A stretch of DNA of 64,000 nucleotides from Paenibacillus glycanilyticus. GTDB lineage: Bacteria; Bacillota; Bacilli; Paenibacillales; Paenibacillaceae. The stretch spans positions 186,001-250,000 of the forward strand of contig NZ_BSSQ01000010.1 in assembly GCF_030161375.1 (NCBI RefSeq), written 5' to 3'. Every line of letters starts with the position of its first letter. Position 1 is the stretch's first letter. Below are positions 18,247 through 28,029 of this stretch, piece by piece. The notes beneath the pieces are model-generated. The model was not told the DNA's origin and did not search any database. It saw only the letters and a list, made by a program, of their open reading frames with translations. A program made the position numbers and the translations under genes.

Positions 18247-19230
18247 ATGCGTGAAGTCATTATTATTGGAGGAGGCCCTTGCGGACTTGCGACAGGCATG
18301 GCTCTGCAAGAAAAAGGAATTGATTATTTGATTCTGGAGAAAGGCGCCATCGCGAATTCGATCCTCTCGTTTCCATCAACGATGAGACTTTATAGTACAA
18401 GCGATCGTCTGGAAATTGGAAATATCCCTTTTCTATCCGAAGAAGAACGCCCGCTGCGTCATGAAGTGTTGCGCTACTATCGCACTGTAGCTACACGGAT
18501 GCAGATGAATATATTAACGTTCCAGCATGTGACCGGTATTGAACGGCAATCCTACGGTTACTTGGTTCGCACAGTGGATCATCTTGGACGAGAAGCTGAG
18601 TTCGAAGCTCGTCGAATCGTCATCGCAACCGGCATATTCGATCAGCCTCGTCGTCTTGGCGTTCCTGGCGAAGAACTATCCAAGGTGCAGCATTACTTCA
18701 CGGAGGGACATTCCTATTCGGGAAGAGAAGTTCTGGTCGCAGGCGGCAAAAACTCCGCCATCGAAGCAGCGATTGACCTGTACCGCAACGGAGCCAAGGT
18801 GACGCTCGTTCACCGTGGGACAAGCGTGTACCAAGGCATTAAGCCGACCCTATTGCTGGATATCCGTAACCTGATCGAAAAAGGCCGCATTGCCTTTTAT
18901 CCCGAATCTACCGTATCGCATATCGAAGAAGATACCGTTTATCTTCAGAATGCAGAAGGATTAATTGCGTTAAAGAACGATTTTGTCTTCTCTCTTATCG
19001 GCTATCAGCCTGACCTCAACTTGCTTGAGAACTTAGGAGTCCAAGTAGATTCCGATACGAAGTCCCCTCATTATGATCCGGAGACGTATGAAACAAATGT
19101 GTCTGGCATTTATATTGCAGGCGTTATCGCCGGCGGGATTACGAACAAGGTATTTATCGACGATGGCAGGCTGCATGGACCAAAGATTGCTGACGAAATT
19201 TACCGCGATCTTCAAGTTTTGAGCAAATAA
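18247..19230 (+). CDS. YpdA-like FAD/NAD(P) oxidoreductase (bacillithiol disulfide reductase paralogue)
   Basis: A 327-residue flavoprotein. The N-terminal FAD-binding GGGPCGLATGMALQEKG has the P-C-G that typifies YpdA. A second dinucleotide motif is VAGGKNSAIEAAIDL, and the C-terminus ends YIAGVIAGGITNKVFIDDGR. YpdA (Bdr) reduces oxidised bacillithiol with NADPH. This copy is less like the textbook protein than the one at 38370: it has LYSTSDRLEIGNIPF where the other has FFSTPEKLEIG. It may act on another substrate. AAGGGGGAAGG precedes the ATG. Confidence 0.85.
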   Translation: MREVIIIGGGPCGLATGMALQEKGIDYLILEKGAIANSILSFPSTMRLYSTSDRLEIGNIPFLSEEERPLRHEVLRYYRTVATRMQMNILTFQHVTGIERQSYGYLVRTVDHLGREAEFEARRIVIATGIFDQPRRLGVPGEELSKVQHYFTEGHSYSGREVLVAGGKNSAIEAAIDLYRNGAKVTLVHRGTSVYQGIKPTLLLDIRNLIEKGRIAFYPESTVSHIEEDTVYLQNAEGLIALKNDFVFSLIGYQPDLNLLENLGVQVDSDTKSPHYDPETYETNVSGIYIAGVIAGGITNKVFIDDGRLHGPKIADEIYRDLQVLSK

Positions 19231-19231
19231 A

Positions 19232-19264
19232 AAGAAGCAAGGGCATTTGGCGCCCTTGCTTCTT
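19232..19264. terminator. Bidirectional terminator
   Basis: A perfect 13-bp inverted repeat (AAGAAGCAAGGGC, 7-base loop) sits between the YpdA-like gene and the convergent end of the cobalamin operon. Confidence 0.88.
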
Positions 19265-19289
19265 TACCTTCATCTAATCCTTTCAAGAT

Positions 19290-22200
19290 TCAGGCTGCTT
19301 TCGGTTGCGTATGGCTTTCCTTGTATCTAAAAGCGCGCATGGCGACAACAACAGCCATCTCGCGGGTAACGGAAACATGCGGATCAAACGTTCCGCCAAA
19401 TCCTGTCATTAACCCGCTTTGAACAATCGCGGCGATATCGGATTTGGCCCAGGCAGACGCGATAGATAGGTCATTGATTATCGTCTCCGATTGACCGGCT
19501 TTAATGGCTAGCGCCCTGACAATTGTCGATGCCATCTCTTCGCGTGTGATGCTTGCATTGGGATTAAAATGCTGGTTGTAACCATTCATGAATTTTACTT
19601 GCGCTACCGCATTGACGTAGGGCGCAAACCAATCATTTGCGTGTACATCTACAAAATCCGCAGCCGGAACCGACACAGGCAAGCCAAGAGCGGTTACGAG
19701 CATTTTCGCAAACTCCGCCCGAGTAACCGAAGCTTTCGGATAGAACTTTCCTGCGCTACCTTGAACAAAGCCATGTTGTACCGCATCGGAAATAGACTGA
19801 AATGCCCAAGACGAGATAGATTTAGCGTCGGTGAACAGCTTTTTAATATCTGCCGGCAGCCCTTCGCCACTGTCTTCACCATGTTCTCCGTCACCTTCAT
19901 CCCCATTATCTTCATTCCCCGGATTTTGTCCATTGCCCGCTTCTTCATCTAGATCAGCGCCTAAGTTTGTTGTATAGCGCCATTGAATAACATCGCCATC
20001 TTTCAATACATATTGGCTTGCTCCAAAACCTGGATAAACCCCATTGACGTTATACTTCCAGCCGCTTCCTTCACCATGATCGAACTCTCCGTCACCGGCA
20101 ATGGATTTGACATAGACACTGTTATATTCGGAGTAATAATCATAGTCGTAGGCAATATGCTGGCTGTCCAAGATCCTTTTAAACAGTGTCCAGACGGTAT
20201 CGCCTTTACGCAGCTCGATGCTTGTTGGCGCGACAACGTAACCTTTGTTAATCGTAAGCTTATCTATGGACATTGTTACTTTCTTTGTTGGCTGCGGAGT
20301 TGTCCCTCCCCCGCCGGACGACTGATCTTCTTTTAGAGTATAAACAATGTAATCAGTGAAATGATTGGTTTTGACAATCAAGTCATTGCCGCTGTTATAA
20401 GCATACTCATTTCTCCCGCTTGCTTGACCAACTTCATCGCTGGCAACAAGATCAACGACATGCGCTACTCCGTTCTCGATATAAGCAACGGACTTCCCTT
20501 TTGATCCGGCAAATGTTAAGGTAACGAATTGGTCAAACGCTACTCTTCCGTTCCCGCCGCCAAATGAAACAGCTTGATCGATTTCTTCCAATTGTTTTCC
20601 TTCGGCTATAACTTCGGAAATGCGTTCCGTTAACACTGACTCCGTTACATCCAACGACGTATTTAACTCTATAACAGAAGAGGTTGTACTCGTGATTTGC
20701 GTGCCCTTTGGAATAACTAGGGATACATTGCCTTTTACGGCCTCAATTCCCGGAAGATTTACGCCAACCGGTAGATTGGCATACAGTTTGGATTGACTGG
20801 TTTCGGGAATATCAATCCTTACTTCCTTCTCCTCCGTTACGCTATTCAATGGCAGCAAATAATCCTGACCGTCCAATGGAATAACCACTCTAGGCTTATC
20901 GCCGGAAGGCAATGCCAGTTCTTTGGAGGCAAAGCCGGAAGAAACTTGCAGCGATGATGTTGTATGAACAACTGTAGGAGCATTGTTCGCTACGTACCCC
21001 GAGACTGACACGGTATAATTGCCAGCCGGTAAATGTCCAAACACAGCCTTGCCGGACGAGTTCGCGGTTTGAGATGCCACCTGCTCACCTGTGGAACGGT
21101 AAATAGAAACTTTGACTCCATCGGCGGCAACAGGCACCAACTTAAACGTGCTGTAATCCATTTCTGTTTTGTTTACGAATACTGTGAACGGAACATCTTC
21201 ATGCAAAGTGTCCCCTTTTTCCGGGATTACGGTGATCGAATCAATCGGCATTGTCATCCAATTGTTGTAATAGAAAACAACTTCATCCGAAGGCATAAGA
21301 ATGACCTGATCCATCGAACCGTTGGAGGATGTAAGCCATTCGTTTCCTCTATGAATGGCAAAATCCCAAAATCCGTAATCATTGTCACCGAAATAACCGG
21401 ATTGAATGTCTTGAATCGTTAAACCAAGTACACCCCAGTTCATAGATTTCTGGATATTTATTTCATTGGCAACAGCAAACTCATCAAGAGCGTTTAATGG
21501 AGTAGAACCTTGAACCGTTCCTACCGCAATGCGACTTTCCGGTCCTTCAACCCGCACATGAACCTCAGATGCAGAGATTACTTCTATGCCAGGCAAAGGA
21601 TTCGTGAAATCATATAAGCGTTCGTTGTTATCTTCTTTATAAAGCTTGTAAGCATCCAAAGCTTGAAGGGCTTGCTCAGTCGCCATGCCATTGGACATTA
21701 GATCCATTGTATGGGAGAAGGTTCCGTCCTGCAGTCGGAATTGTAATAACTTATCAATAAGATTGATACCGTTTTTAGTAAAATCAGGGCTTGTCGGGTC
21801 CAATTGATTGGCCGTTAGCGCAATAATTGTTTGAGCTACGCTCTCGCTGCTATCAACGCCCCATGACAGGTAACCGCCATTGTCCTGTTGATTCTCGGAC
21901 AACCATGCCAGGACTTTTTCAATCGTCCCTGCTTCAATTACGTCTTGATTATCGCGATAAGGAGCCAGTGCTGTTAGCGCCATCGCAGTTATATCAGGGT
22001 CGCTAGCGCCACCGCTTAATGAGAACCCGCCATCTTCTTTTTGTCTGGATGTAATTTCCCGGATAAGCTTCTCTCTTGTCCATACGCTATCCGCAGAAAT
22101 CTTATACTTACCGGAATCCATAGCAATTAAGCCAAATATCGGACCATTTAGGCCTTGATTCGTCATCATTGCATGATTGGTCAATTTGTCAATAAGATTA

Positions 22201-23720
22201 ATGCCATCTAAATCGGATGCATCTTCTCCGGCAACGGTAAGACCTAGAATCGTCCTCTCAAGGTCGGTGACAAGGTCGAAGTTGCCTTGGCTATATGCAA
22301 CGTTATTAATTAAATGTTGAACATACGTTTCGGGAAGTTTCTGGTCCGCTCTTGCAAGACCGATCGCACTCCAATCCGAACCTACTCGCGTTGCGCTGTT
22401 TCTGAAATAATCGGAAGCAGTACGAATATATTGGTCAAGTTGTTCCGGTGTCGGGCTATTCTCTTCAGGCTCTTCAGGAGTTTGCGGGTCGGCAAGCTTG
22501 ATGCGTTTCCATATACTATCACCTGCAATAATGTCGCCTAGAGCAATGATAGCTTGATAAGAAGCAAGATTATCGACCTTGCCTATTTTGAGCTGATACA
22601 TGAAGCCGCCGTTTTTTGTTTGATACCGGTATAATGCATCAATAGGCGTTTTGCCGTTAACCGTCCATTTGGAGCCTGACAGATCTTCTCCGGCTGCAAC
22701 AAGTCCGGAAATGACAGTAGCATCTGTATTTCCATTGTCATTTCCCCAACCTGCTACGAAATCTCCCGTTTGTAATTGTTTATCATGCAAATAATTAATT
22801 GTCTTCGTTATAGTAGCATCAACGCCGTCAATTTCTTTGGAGCCCGAAAGCGCGATTAAGGCCATACCGGCGTAATCATACGAGAATCCAAAAGAACCGC
22901 TGTCGGCCTGCATGCTGATTAGTTTTTGAACGGCAGCAGTTTTGTTATAAGGTACGGAAGGATTTGTCCCATTATAAATCTTATCTGCGTTGGCGGCATT
23001 TAGGGCAATAATCGCCCACATTTGCTGATTGCTTAAAGTTGAATAGGCCCCATCAGTTCCTTGCTTAGACGTCACCAATTCCTCTATCAGATTTTGACCG
23101 CTAGGCGTCTTATACGGATTCAATCCGACGCTAATCATGCCAAGTATAAGTCCTGCATAATCAGTTGGCTGCTTTGGCGTTAATTGACCGGTATAATCAG
23201 GGATCGAATACCCTTCAACAGAACCCCAACCGCCGAGCACAGCGCCAATGTCCCACCAGGAAGCAAGCGTTTTATTCTTATAGACATCATAGTAATATTG
23301 CGCTTGGTGCAGCATGTAAGCTGCCGTTACCTTATCGGTCGACGCAATTACCCTTACTTGGAAATTTTTCGTCAGACTTGCTTCGCCTTTCGTTATCGTA
23401 GCCGTCAGTATTGCTTGCTTATTCAGCTCTGGATACACCGGACGCGTAACTACTCCGTTCGAGTCAATGGTTGCATCATTCGAAGACCAGGAGATGCTTG
23501 AACCGTTCGAACCTGCGGTTGGCAAATTCAGATTCGAGTTGATATAACTTGTATCCCCCAGCGACAAAGCTGCATAATCATTATTTACAATGATCTGATC
23601 GTCGCTCTGCCCATCCGTGGCATGGGCTAGATTCATTTGACCCGAGCCTATTGTTTGCGGGGATAACAAAAGCGTTAATGCCATAAATAATGCTATTAAT
23701 GATTTGAATGAAAATTTCAT
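19290..23720 (-). CDS. Giant SLH surface protein with two alpha/alpha-toroid regions and DUF4430 (putative corrinoid-capture protein)
   Basis: A 1476-residue secreted protein, last gene of the riboswitch operon. In order: signal peptide; Ig-like region (about 45-128, ISWSSNDATID); first toroid repeats (about 135-405); second toroid (about 430-705) with QGLNGPIFGLIAMDSG, RQKEDGGFSLSGG and GGYLSWGV; a beta region (about 715-825) that may be a divergent DUF4430; a carboxypeptidase-regulatory-like module (about 860-915); DUF4430 (about 1148-1258, GSGWKYNVNGVYP); an acidic linker; and about three SLH repeats to the end. Toroid plus DUF4430 is the intrinsic-factor/transcobalamin combination, so corrinoid binding is inferred. 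SLH repeats attach it to pyruvylated wall polymer. ATG at 23720 follows TAGGA by 9 bases. Confidence 0.85.
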   Translation of the reverse strand: MKFSFKSLIALFMALTLLLSPQTIGSGQMNLAHATDGQSDDQIIVNNDYAALSLGDTSYINSNLNLPTAGSNGSSISWSSNDATIDSNGVVTRPVYPELNKQAILTATITKGEASLTKNFQVRVIASTDKVTAAYMLHQAQYYYDVYKNKTLASWWDIGAVLGGWGSVEGYSIPDYTGQLTPKQPTDYAGLILGMISVGLNPYKTPSGQNLIEELVTSKQGTDGAYSTLSNQQMWAIIALNAANADKIYNGTNPSVPYNKTAAVQKLISMQADSGSFGFSYDYAGMALIALSGSKEIDGVDATITKTINYLHDKQLQTGDFVAGWGNDNGNTDATVISGLVAAGEDLSGSKWTVNGKTPIDALYRYQTKNGGFMYQLKIGKVDNLASYQAIIALGDIIAGDSIWKRIKLADPQTPEEPEENSPTPEQLDQYIRTASDYFRNSATRVGSDWSAIGLARADQKLPETYVQHLINNVAYSQGNFDLVTDLERTILGLTVAGEDASDLDGINLIDKLTNHAMMTNQGLNGPIFGLIAMDSGKYKISADSVWTREKLIREITSRQKEDGGFSLSGGASDPDITAMALTALAPYRDNQDVIEAGTIEKVLAWLSENQQDNGGYLSWGVDSSESVAQTIIALTANQLDPTSPDFTKNGINLIDKLLQFRLQDGTFSHTMDLMSNGMATEQALQALDAYKLYKEDNNERLYDFTNPLPGIEVISASEVHVRVEGPESRIAVGTVQGSTPLNALDEFAVANEINIQKSMNWGVLGLTIQDIQSGYFGDNDYGFWDFAIHRGNEWLTSSNGSMDQVILMPSDEVVFYYNNWMTMPIDSITVIPEKGDTLHEDVPFTVFVNKTEMDYSTFKLVPVAADGVKVSIYRSTGEQVASQTANSSGKAVFGHLPAGNYTVSVSGYVANNAPTVVHTTSSLQVSSGFASKELALPSGDKPRVVIPLDGQDYLLPLNSVTEEKEVRIDIPETSQSKLYANLPVGVNLPGIEAVKGNVSLVIPKGTQITSTTSSVIELNTSLDVTESVLTERISEVIAEGKQLEEIDQAVSFGGGNGRVAFDQFVTLTFAGSKGKSVAYIENGVAHVVDLVASDEVGQASGRNEYAYNSGNDLIVKTNHFTDYIVYTLKEDQSSGGGGTTPQPTKKVTMSIDKLTINKGYVVAPTSIELRKGDTVWTLFKRILDSQHIAYDYDYYSEYNSVYVKSIAGDGEFDHGEGSGWKYNVNGVYPGFGASQYVLKDGDVIQWRYTTNLGADLDEEAGNGQNPGNEDNGDEGDGEHGEDSGEGLPADIKKLFTDAKSISSWAFQSISDAVQHGFVQGSAGKFYPKASVTRAEFAKMLVTALGLPVSVPAADFVDVHANDWFAPYVNAVAQVKFMNGYNQHFNPNASITREEMASTIVRALAIKAGQSETIINDLSIASAWAKSDIAAIVQSGLMTGFGGTFDPHVSVTREMAVVVAMRAFRYKESHTQPKAA

Positions 23721-23750
23721 TTTGATAAATCCTACTTTCAAATTTTATTA

Positions 23751-26240
23751 TTAATCCATCAATCCATACTTCAACTTAATCCGGTCCAGCTTCTCGAGCA
23801 TGGGCTTGGCAAGAAGCAGCAGGAATATGACGGTCGCTGCGCCATGGATCAAGTCAAACGGCACTCCTCGGAGACATGCGACAATAAACATTTCAAAGGT
23901 TGCTTTGTTTTGCGTCATGAGCACAGACGAGACATTCATGATCGTCCCGTACAAAGCAAACGTTGTAATACCGCCAAACAAGCAAAGCGCAATTCTGTTT
24001 CGCCGGAGCAGACCTTTCTTGAACAATAACCCCGCCAGAAAACCGATCATGCCAAATGCGAACATCTGCCATGGCGTCCATGGTCCTTGTCCAAAATAAT
24101 AGTTCGACACAAACCCGGTAACGGCTCCTACAAGAAAGCCGGCCTCCGCTCCAAACGCCACGCCGGATACAATCACGATGGCAACAACCGGCTTGAATTG
24201 GGGAATCATGAAGAAGGCCATCCGCCCGGCTACTCCTAGTCCGCACATGACCGCGAGCGTAACCAGCTCCTTCGCCTGCGGTTTTCGGCCCTCGTAGATT
24301 AGGGCAAACGGCAAGAGCGTTTCTAAGATAACTAGCATCGATATAAAATAGTACTTCCGGTCATCCAAATAATAGATTCCGAACCAAATCGTAAGCGGGA
24401 TCAGGAGCAGAATCATCATCATGGCTGACAGGGTACGCTTGGGTAGCGCTCTATGCTCTACGGGCATCTGATCATTTGCGTGATCACCGACCGTAGACGG
24501 AAGGCTGTCAGATGTAGTCCTCGGAAATGCGGGAATCACCTTCGGCCGGTCTTCGTGACTTCTTTCTCCTGTATCCTCCTTGCCGCCAAAAGCTTGCACA
24601 ATATCATCGGCCGTGACCGCCAGAGGAATAAGGTCACGTGCCATGCGGTTGGCCGCAGTCGTATAATAACGGTTGCCCGAGAAGAAATCCCGCGGATTCC
24701 CTTCCGATACGATTGTGCCATCAAAAAACATGGAGCACCGGTCCGCATAACTCGCGCAAAAATCGATATCGTGGCTGACCATGACGATGGTCGTGCCCTG
24801 CACGGCGAGTCTTCGCAATATCTCCGCAAGCTTTATCTTGTACCCCGCATCCAAACCTTTCGTAGGCTCATCGAGCAATAAAATAGTGGGTTCAAGCAAA
24901 AGCACTTTAGCTAACGCTGCCCGCTGCTGCTCTCCGCCGGATAAGTCGTAGGGATGACGGTCCAGCAAATGCTCCAACTCGCATAATTGAGCAATAGACT
25001 GAATTCGTTCCTTAATCGTGTCTTTATCCAGCTTACGGCCGGACAACATATCGCGGAGATCCTTTTCAACGGTTTTCCCTACGAATATCGCCTGTGGATT
25101 TTGCGGCAGTACGCCAAGTAATCTGCTGAATCGCTCCGAGTCCGAATATTTCTCGGCAGCTTTGCCGTGAAGTTTGATCTTACCTCGATAAGGTTTGCGT
25201 ATACCGGCTATCAAGGAGATCGCGGTTGTTTTTCCGGTGCCGTTCCCGCCTACGATGGCATGAATCTCACCGGGATAAGCTTTTAGCCGCAATCCTTTGA
25301 GTACATCGACGGCATTCCTCTCGTACTTGAACCATATTTCATCAAGTTCGATGGAAGGCTTATTGGCATTGGCCGTATGATCCGAAATCAGGTCCTTGGT
25401 ATAAGGCAACGTCTCCGCCAACTGGTGCAAGAACTCCCGTCCCTCCCGCACGGTAACTGGGCACTCCAGCTCGTTATCAATCCCTGCGTACACGCGCATC
25501 GGCGTAGGCATTGCATTAAACATTTCATGCCGCAGCTCTCTAAGCCGCTTTCCCGCTTCCTTTGGCGTACCTACTGCAATAATTCGGCTCTCGTCCATCA
25601 CAATGACTCGATCGGACATCGGCAACGCCTCTTCCAACCGGTGTTCGGTAAGGAGAATGGTTACGCCAAGCTCACGATTGATTTTCCCCAGCGTTCCTAG
25701 GAATTCGGTTGCCGCAATCGGATCCAACTGGCTGGTCGGTTCGTCCAAGAGAAGCACCTTCGGCTGCATAACCATAACGGATGCTAGATTTAACAATTGT
25801 TTCTGTCCTCCCGACAATTCCGTTACTTTCTTGTGGAACCATTGCTGAATGCCGAAAAAGCTTGCCGTCTCCGCTACCCGCCTGCGAATTTCCGATTCGC
25901 TGCAGCCTAAACTCTCCAGTCCGAACGCAAGCTCATGCCAAACCTTGTCCGTTACGATCTGATTGTCCGGAGATTGCAAGACATAACCGATTTCCGAGAC
26001 TTGCACGCGCCGCTCGACTTCTTCAAGCAGCATTCCTCTATATCTGACTTGTCCGCTCCTCTTGCCATGCGGCGCAAGCTCCGTCTTTAACTGCTTCAAC
26101 AAGGTTGATTTGCCGCATCCGGAGTTGCCGCATAAGGTAATGAACTCGCCTTCCCGAATGGATAGAGAAATATCTTGTATAGCAAATTGATCGGAACCAG
26201 GGTAAGCAAAAGTCAAACGTTCGATTGAGAATGCTTCCAT
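23751..26240 (-). CDS. ECF transporter: two ATPase domains fused to an S component
   Basis: An 829-residue protein. ATPase 1 has GNSGCGKSTLL, the ECF-typical QSPDNQIVTDKVWHELAFGLE, ELSGGQKQ and LLLDEPTSQLDP. ATPase 2 has GGNGTGKTTAI, DLSGGEQQR and LLLDEPTKGLDA. After a linker, residues about 620-829 form five or six membrane helices with GRMAFFMIPQFKPVVAIV and FGQGPWTPWQMFAF, like S components next to DUF4430 genes. The B12 riboswitch upstream indicates cobalamin or a precursor as substrate. The start at 26240 follows GGGAGGGAGTTAT and overlaps the end of the T-component gene by 28 bases. The A-A-S fusion is unusual. Confidence 0.9.
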   Translation of the reverse strand: MEAFSIERLTFAYPGSDQFAIQDISLSIREGEFITLCGNSGCGKSTLLKQLKTELAPHGKRSGQVRYRGMLLEEVERRVQVSEIGYVLQSPDNQIVTDKVWHELAFGLESLGCSESEIRRRVAETASFFGIQQWFHKKVTELSGGQKQLLNLASVMVMQPKVLLLDEPTSQLDPIAATEFLGTLGKINRELGVTILLTEHRLEEALPMSDRVIVMDESRIIAVGTPKEAGKRLRELRHEMFNAMPTPMRVYAGIDNELECPVTVREGREFLHQLAETLPYTKDLISDHTANANKPSIELDEIWFKYERNAVDVLKGLRLKAYPGEIHAIVGGNGTGKTTAISLIAGIRKPYRGKIKLHGKAAEKYSDSERFSRLLGVLPQNPQAIFVGKTVEKDLRDMLSGRKLDKDTIKERIQSIAQLCELEHLLDRHPYDLSGGEQQRAALAKVLLLEPTILLLDEPTKGLDAGYKIKLAEILRRLAVQGTTIVMVSHDIDFCASYADRCSMFFDGTIVSEGNPRDFFSGNRYYTTAANRMARDLIPLAVTADDIVQAFGGKEDTGERSHEDRPKVIPAFPRTTSDSLPSTVGDHANDQMPVEHRALPKRTLSAMMMILLLIPLTIWFGIYYLDDRKYYFISMLVILETLLPFALIYEGRKPQAKELVTLAVMCGLGVAGRMAFFMIPQFKPVVAIVIVSGVAFGAEAGFLVGAVTGFVSNYYFGQGPWTPWQMFAFGMIGFLAGLLFKKGLLRRNRIALCLFGGITTFALYGTIMNVSSVLMTQNKATFEMFIVACLRGVPFDLIHGAATVIFLLLLAKPMLEKLDRIKLKYGLMD

Positions 26241-27103
26241 ATAACTCCCTCCCGAACATTGATCACTAACGGTATTGAACATAATAGAGCGTAAGATAGA
26301 AATACGCTTGCGCTATAGGCGGTTAGCTCCACTCCGTTCATGGAAGGAAAATAACGATAATACATCGCATGAGAATACGATCCGATTAACGTATATCCGC
26401 CAACAACAGCTATGGCAGTAATGGCATAGCCGTCACGGCGATCGAACCTGAACAACGAGAAAGCCGTCCTGCCGGGCAGCCCGTAACCGCGGCTTCGCAT
26501 GGACGCCGCGGTTTCTACGGCGTTTTCCAGCATCCAAGTGGTCATGATGGATAAAATCCGCGTTCCGTTCCGGATTCGGAACAATAGGCTTCCGTTAGAG
26601 ACATCTCTTCCGATACAACGCTGCGCCGTAGTCACGACGGCAAGTTGTGCCTTGAACTTGGGAACAAACCTTAACACCATGGACAACACCAATGAAAGCG
26701 CCGGAATGATCCGTCCGAATAAATAAATGAATTTATCGGAAGTCATAACGGCGTTATAACAGGAGAACCAGCAGATGACCGAGATGAACATCGCGGCTGC
26801 CGCAACGCCATAAGCGATGGACTCCAACGTTAACGGATTGCCGCTTGGCAGATAGTCCAGAATCGTAATGCCTTCATGATTAAAGGCCGGGTTGATCAGT
26901 GCCGTGACAATCAGCATGGGAATCATATAGAGCAGATTAAATTTGACCGCTCTCTTCCCGTTCAGATAGATCGAATAAACAAAGGAGAACAAGATCGATA
27001 TCGTAAGGCATACAGGATGCATAAACACCATCGAGCAGCCGATGATCAGCGCGAAATAGGCGAAATTAACGACCGGATGAAACCTCGAGAACTCATCCTT
27101 CAC
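26213..27103 (-). CDS. ECF transporter T component (EcfT-like)
   Basis: A 296-residue membrane protein with five to six hydrophobic helices and a cytoplasmic coupling region. The EcfT signature is SMRSRGYGLPGRT near residue 205, preceded by the FVPKFKAQL helix. It couples the two ATPase domains to the S domain encoded directly downstream. The start ATG shares an ATGA overlap with the preceding DUF4430 gene, and the 3' end overlaps the ATPase gene, so the three are translationally coupled. Confidence 0.9.
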   Translation of the reverse strand: MKDEFSRFHPVVNFAYFALIIGCSMVFMHPVCLTISILFSFVYSIYLNGKRAVKFNLLYMIPMLIVTALINPAFNHEGITILDYLPSGNPLTLESIAYGVAAAAMFISVICWFSCYNAVMTSDKFIYLFGRIIPALSLVLSMVLRFVPKFKAQLAVVTTAQRCIGRDVSNGSLLFRIRNGTRILSIMTTWMLENAVETAASMRSRGYGLPGRTAFSLFRFDRRDGYAITAIAVVGGYTLIGSYSHAMYYRYFPSMNGVELTAYSASVFLSYALLCSIPLVINVREGVIWKHSQSNV

Positions 27104-28017
27104 GAAGCGTCACTTCCCGCGGCGTTATACGCATCCCCGACATCGCGGCCCAGATCGCAGGTATACACCCACTCAATGACATCCCCTTGCTTAAGCTTGT
27201 AACGGCTGCTCCCATAGTTCGGAAACCAGCCATTCACCTTGTACATCCAACCGGACAACTCCCCGCAGTCGAATTCATAAAGATTGTTAATTCCTTCGAT
27301 ATAAGCGGAGTTGTACATCGGCGTATTTTCGAATTCCATATGTATCTTGTGCTTCTTCATTTCTCTCTGCAGCACATTAAAGACGGACTCGCCTTCGTAG
27401 AAGGCCACCTTCTGTTTGGCAAAAATAATACCGTCTTTCGGTACCAGCTCCAGCTTCTCCGGATCAAGCTTATCCAGATTGTCCAGAATCGTCGCTGCGC
27501 TCACCGTAAGGTAAGCCGTCATTTGCTTATCGGTTATGACGGCATCTTGCGGCTCCTCGGGAAGCGGCTTTCCGGAAGGAACCGGATCCGTTAAATAGTG
27601 ATCCTGGCCCGTATCCGGATCAATCGACATGCTAGGCGCGGGAGACGGAGACTTTTGCGAATCCGGCTTGACCGATGGCTTATTTGTCGTCTCAGGCGTA
27701 TCCTTTGCCTTATCGGAAGGCTTTGGTGTTGGCGATGGTTCCGGCGAATTGATGGGATCCGGCGATTTAGACGGCTCAGCTTCTTCAGAAGGTTGATCCG
27801 TCGGAGGTTCGGATTGGGAAGGAGTATCGCCAGAAGCAACGGAACCATCCGCTTGCGTATCCGGTGTTAATTCTGCTGTTATTGAAGCTGTTGGCTGCGA
27901 GGCAGCCGTTTCCGTTGCCTTCTTAAGGCTTCCAATAGGTCCGGTGCCGAAGTAAGCGACAAGCAAAACAGCTATGATTATGACACCTGCAATGAACTTG
28001 TTCTTAGTAAACTTCAT
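27100..28017 (-). CDS. Membrane-anchored DUF4430 (transcobalamin beta-like) protein
   Basis: A 305-residue protein. A single hydrophobic anchor (residues about 8-27) is followed by roughly 130 residues of proline/serine/lysine-rich linker suited to spanning the wall. A C-terminal DUF4430 domain occupies about 170-292 (YEGESVFNVLQREM, GELSGWMYKVNGWFP, LKQGDVIEWVYTCDLG). DUF4430 corresponds to the C-terminal beta domain of transcobalamin/intrinsic factor. It lies between the SLH toroid gene and the transporter genes. I infer it is the beta half of a split corrinoid-binding protein positioned next to the ECF importer. AAAGGAAC precedes the ATG. Confidence 0.87.
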   Translation of the reverse strand: MKFTKNKFIAGVIIIAVLLVAYFGTGPIGSLKKATETAASQPTASITAELTPDTQADGSVASGDTPSQSEPPTDQPSEEAEPSKSPDPINSPEPSPTPKPSDKAKDTPETTNKPSVKPDSQKSPSPAPSMSIDPDTGQDHYLTDPVPSGKPLPEEPQDAVITDKQMTAYLTVSAATILDNLDKLDPEKLELVPKDGIIFAKQKVAFYEGESVFNVLQREMKKHKIHMEFENTPMYNSAYIEGINNLYEFDCGELSGWMYKVNGWFPNYGSSRYKLKQGDVIEWVYTCDLGRDVGDAYNAAGSDAS

Positions 28018-28029
28018 GTTTATGTTCCT

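Noticed and set aside
27591..27870. Arg/Leu-rich frames on both strands within the DUF4430 gene
   Set aside because: Produced by the repetitive Pro/Ser/Lys-rich linker codons read in other frames.
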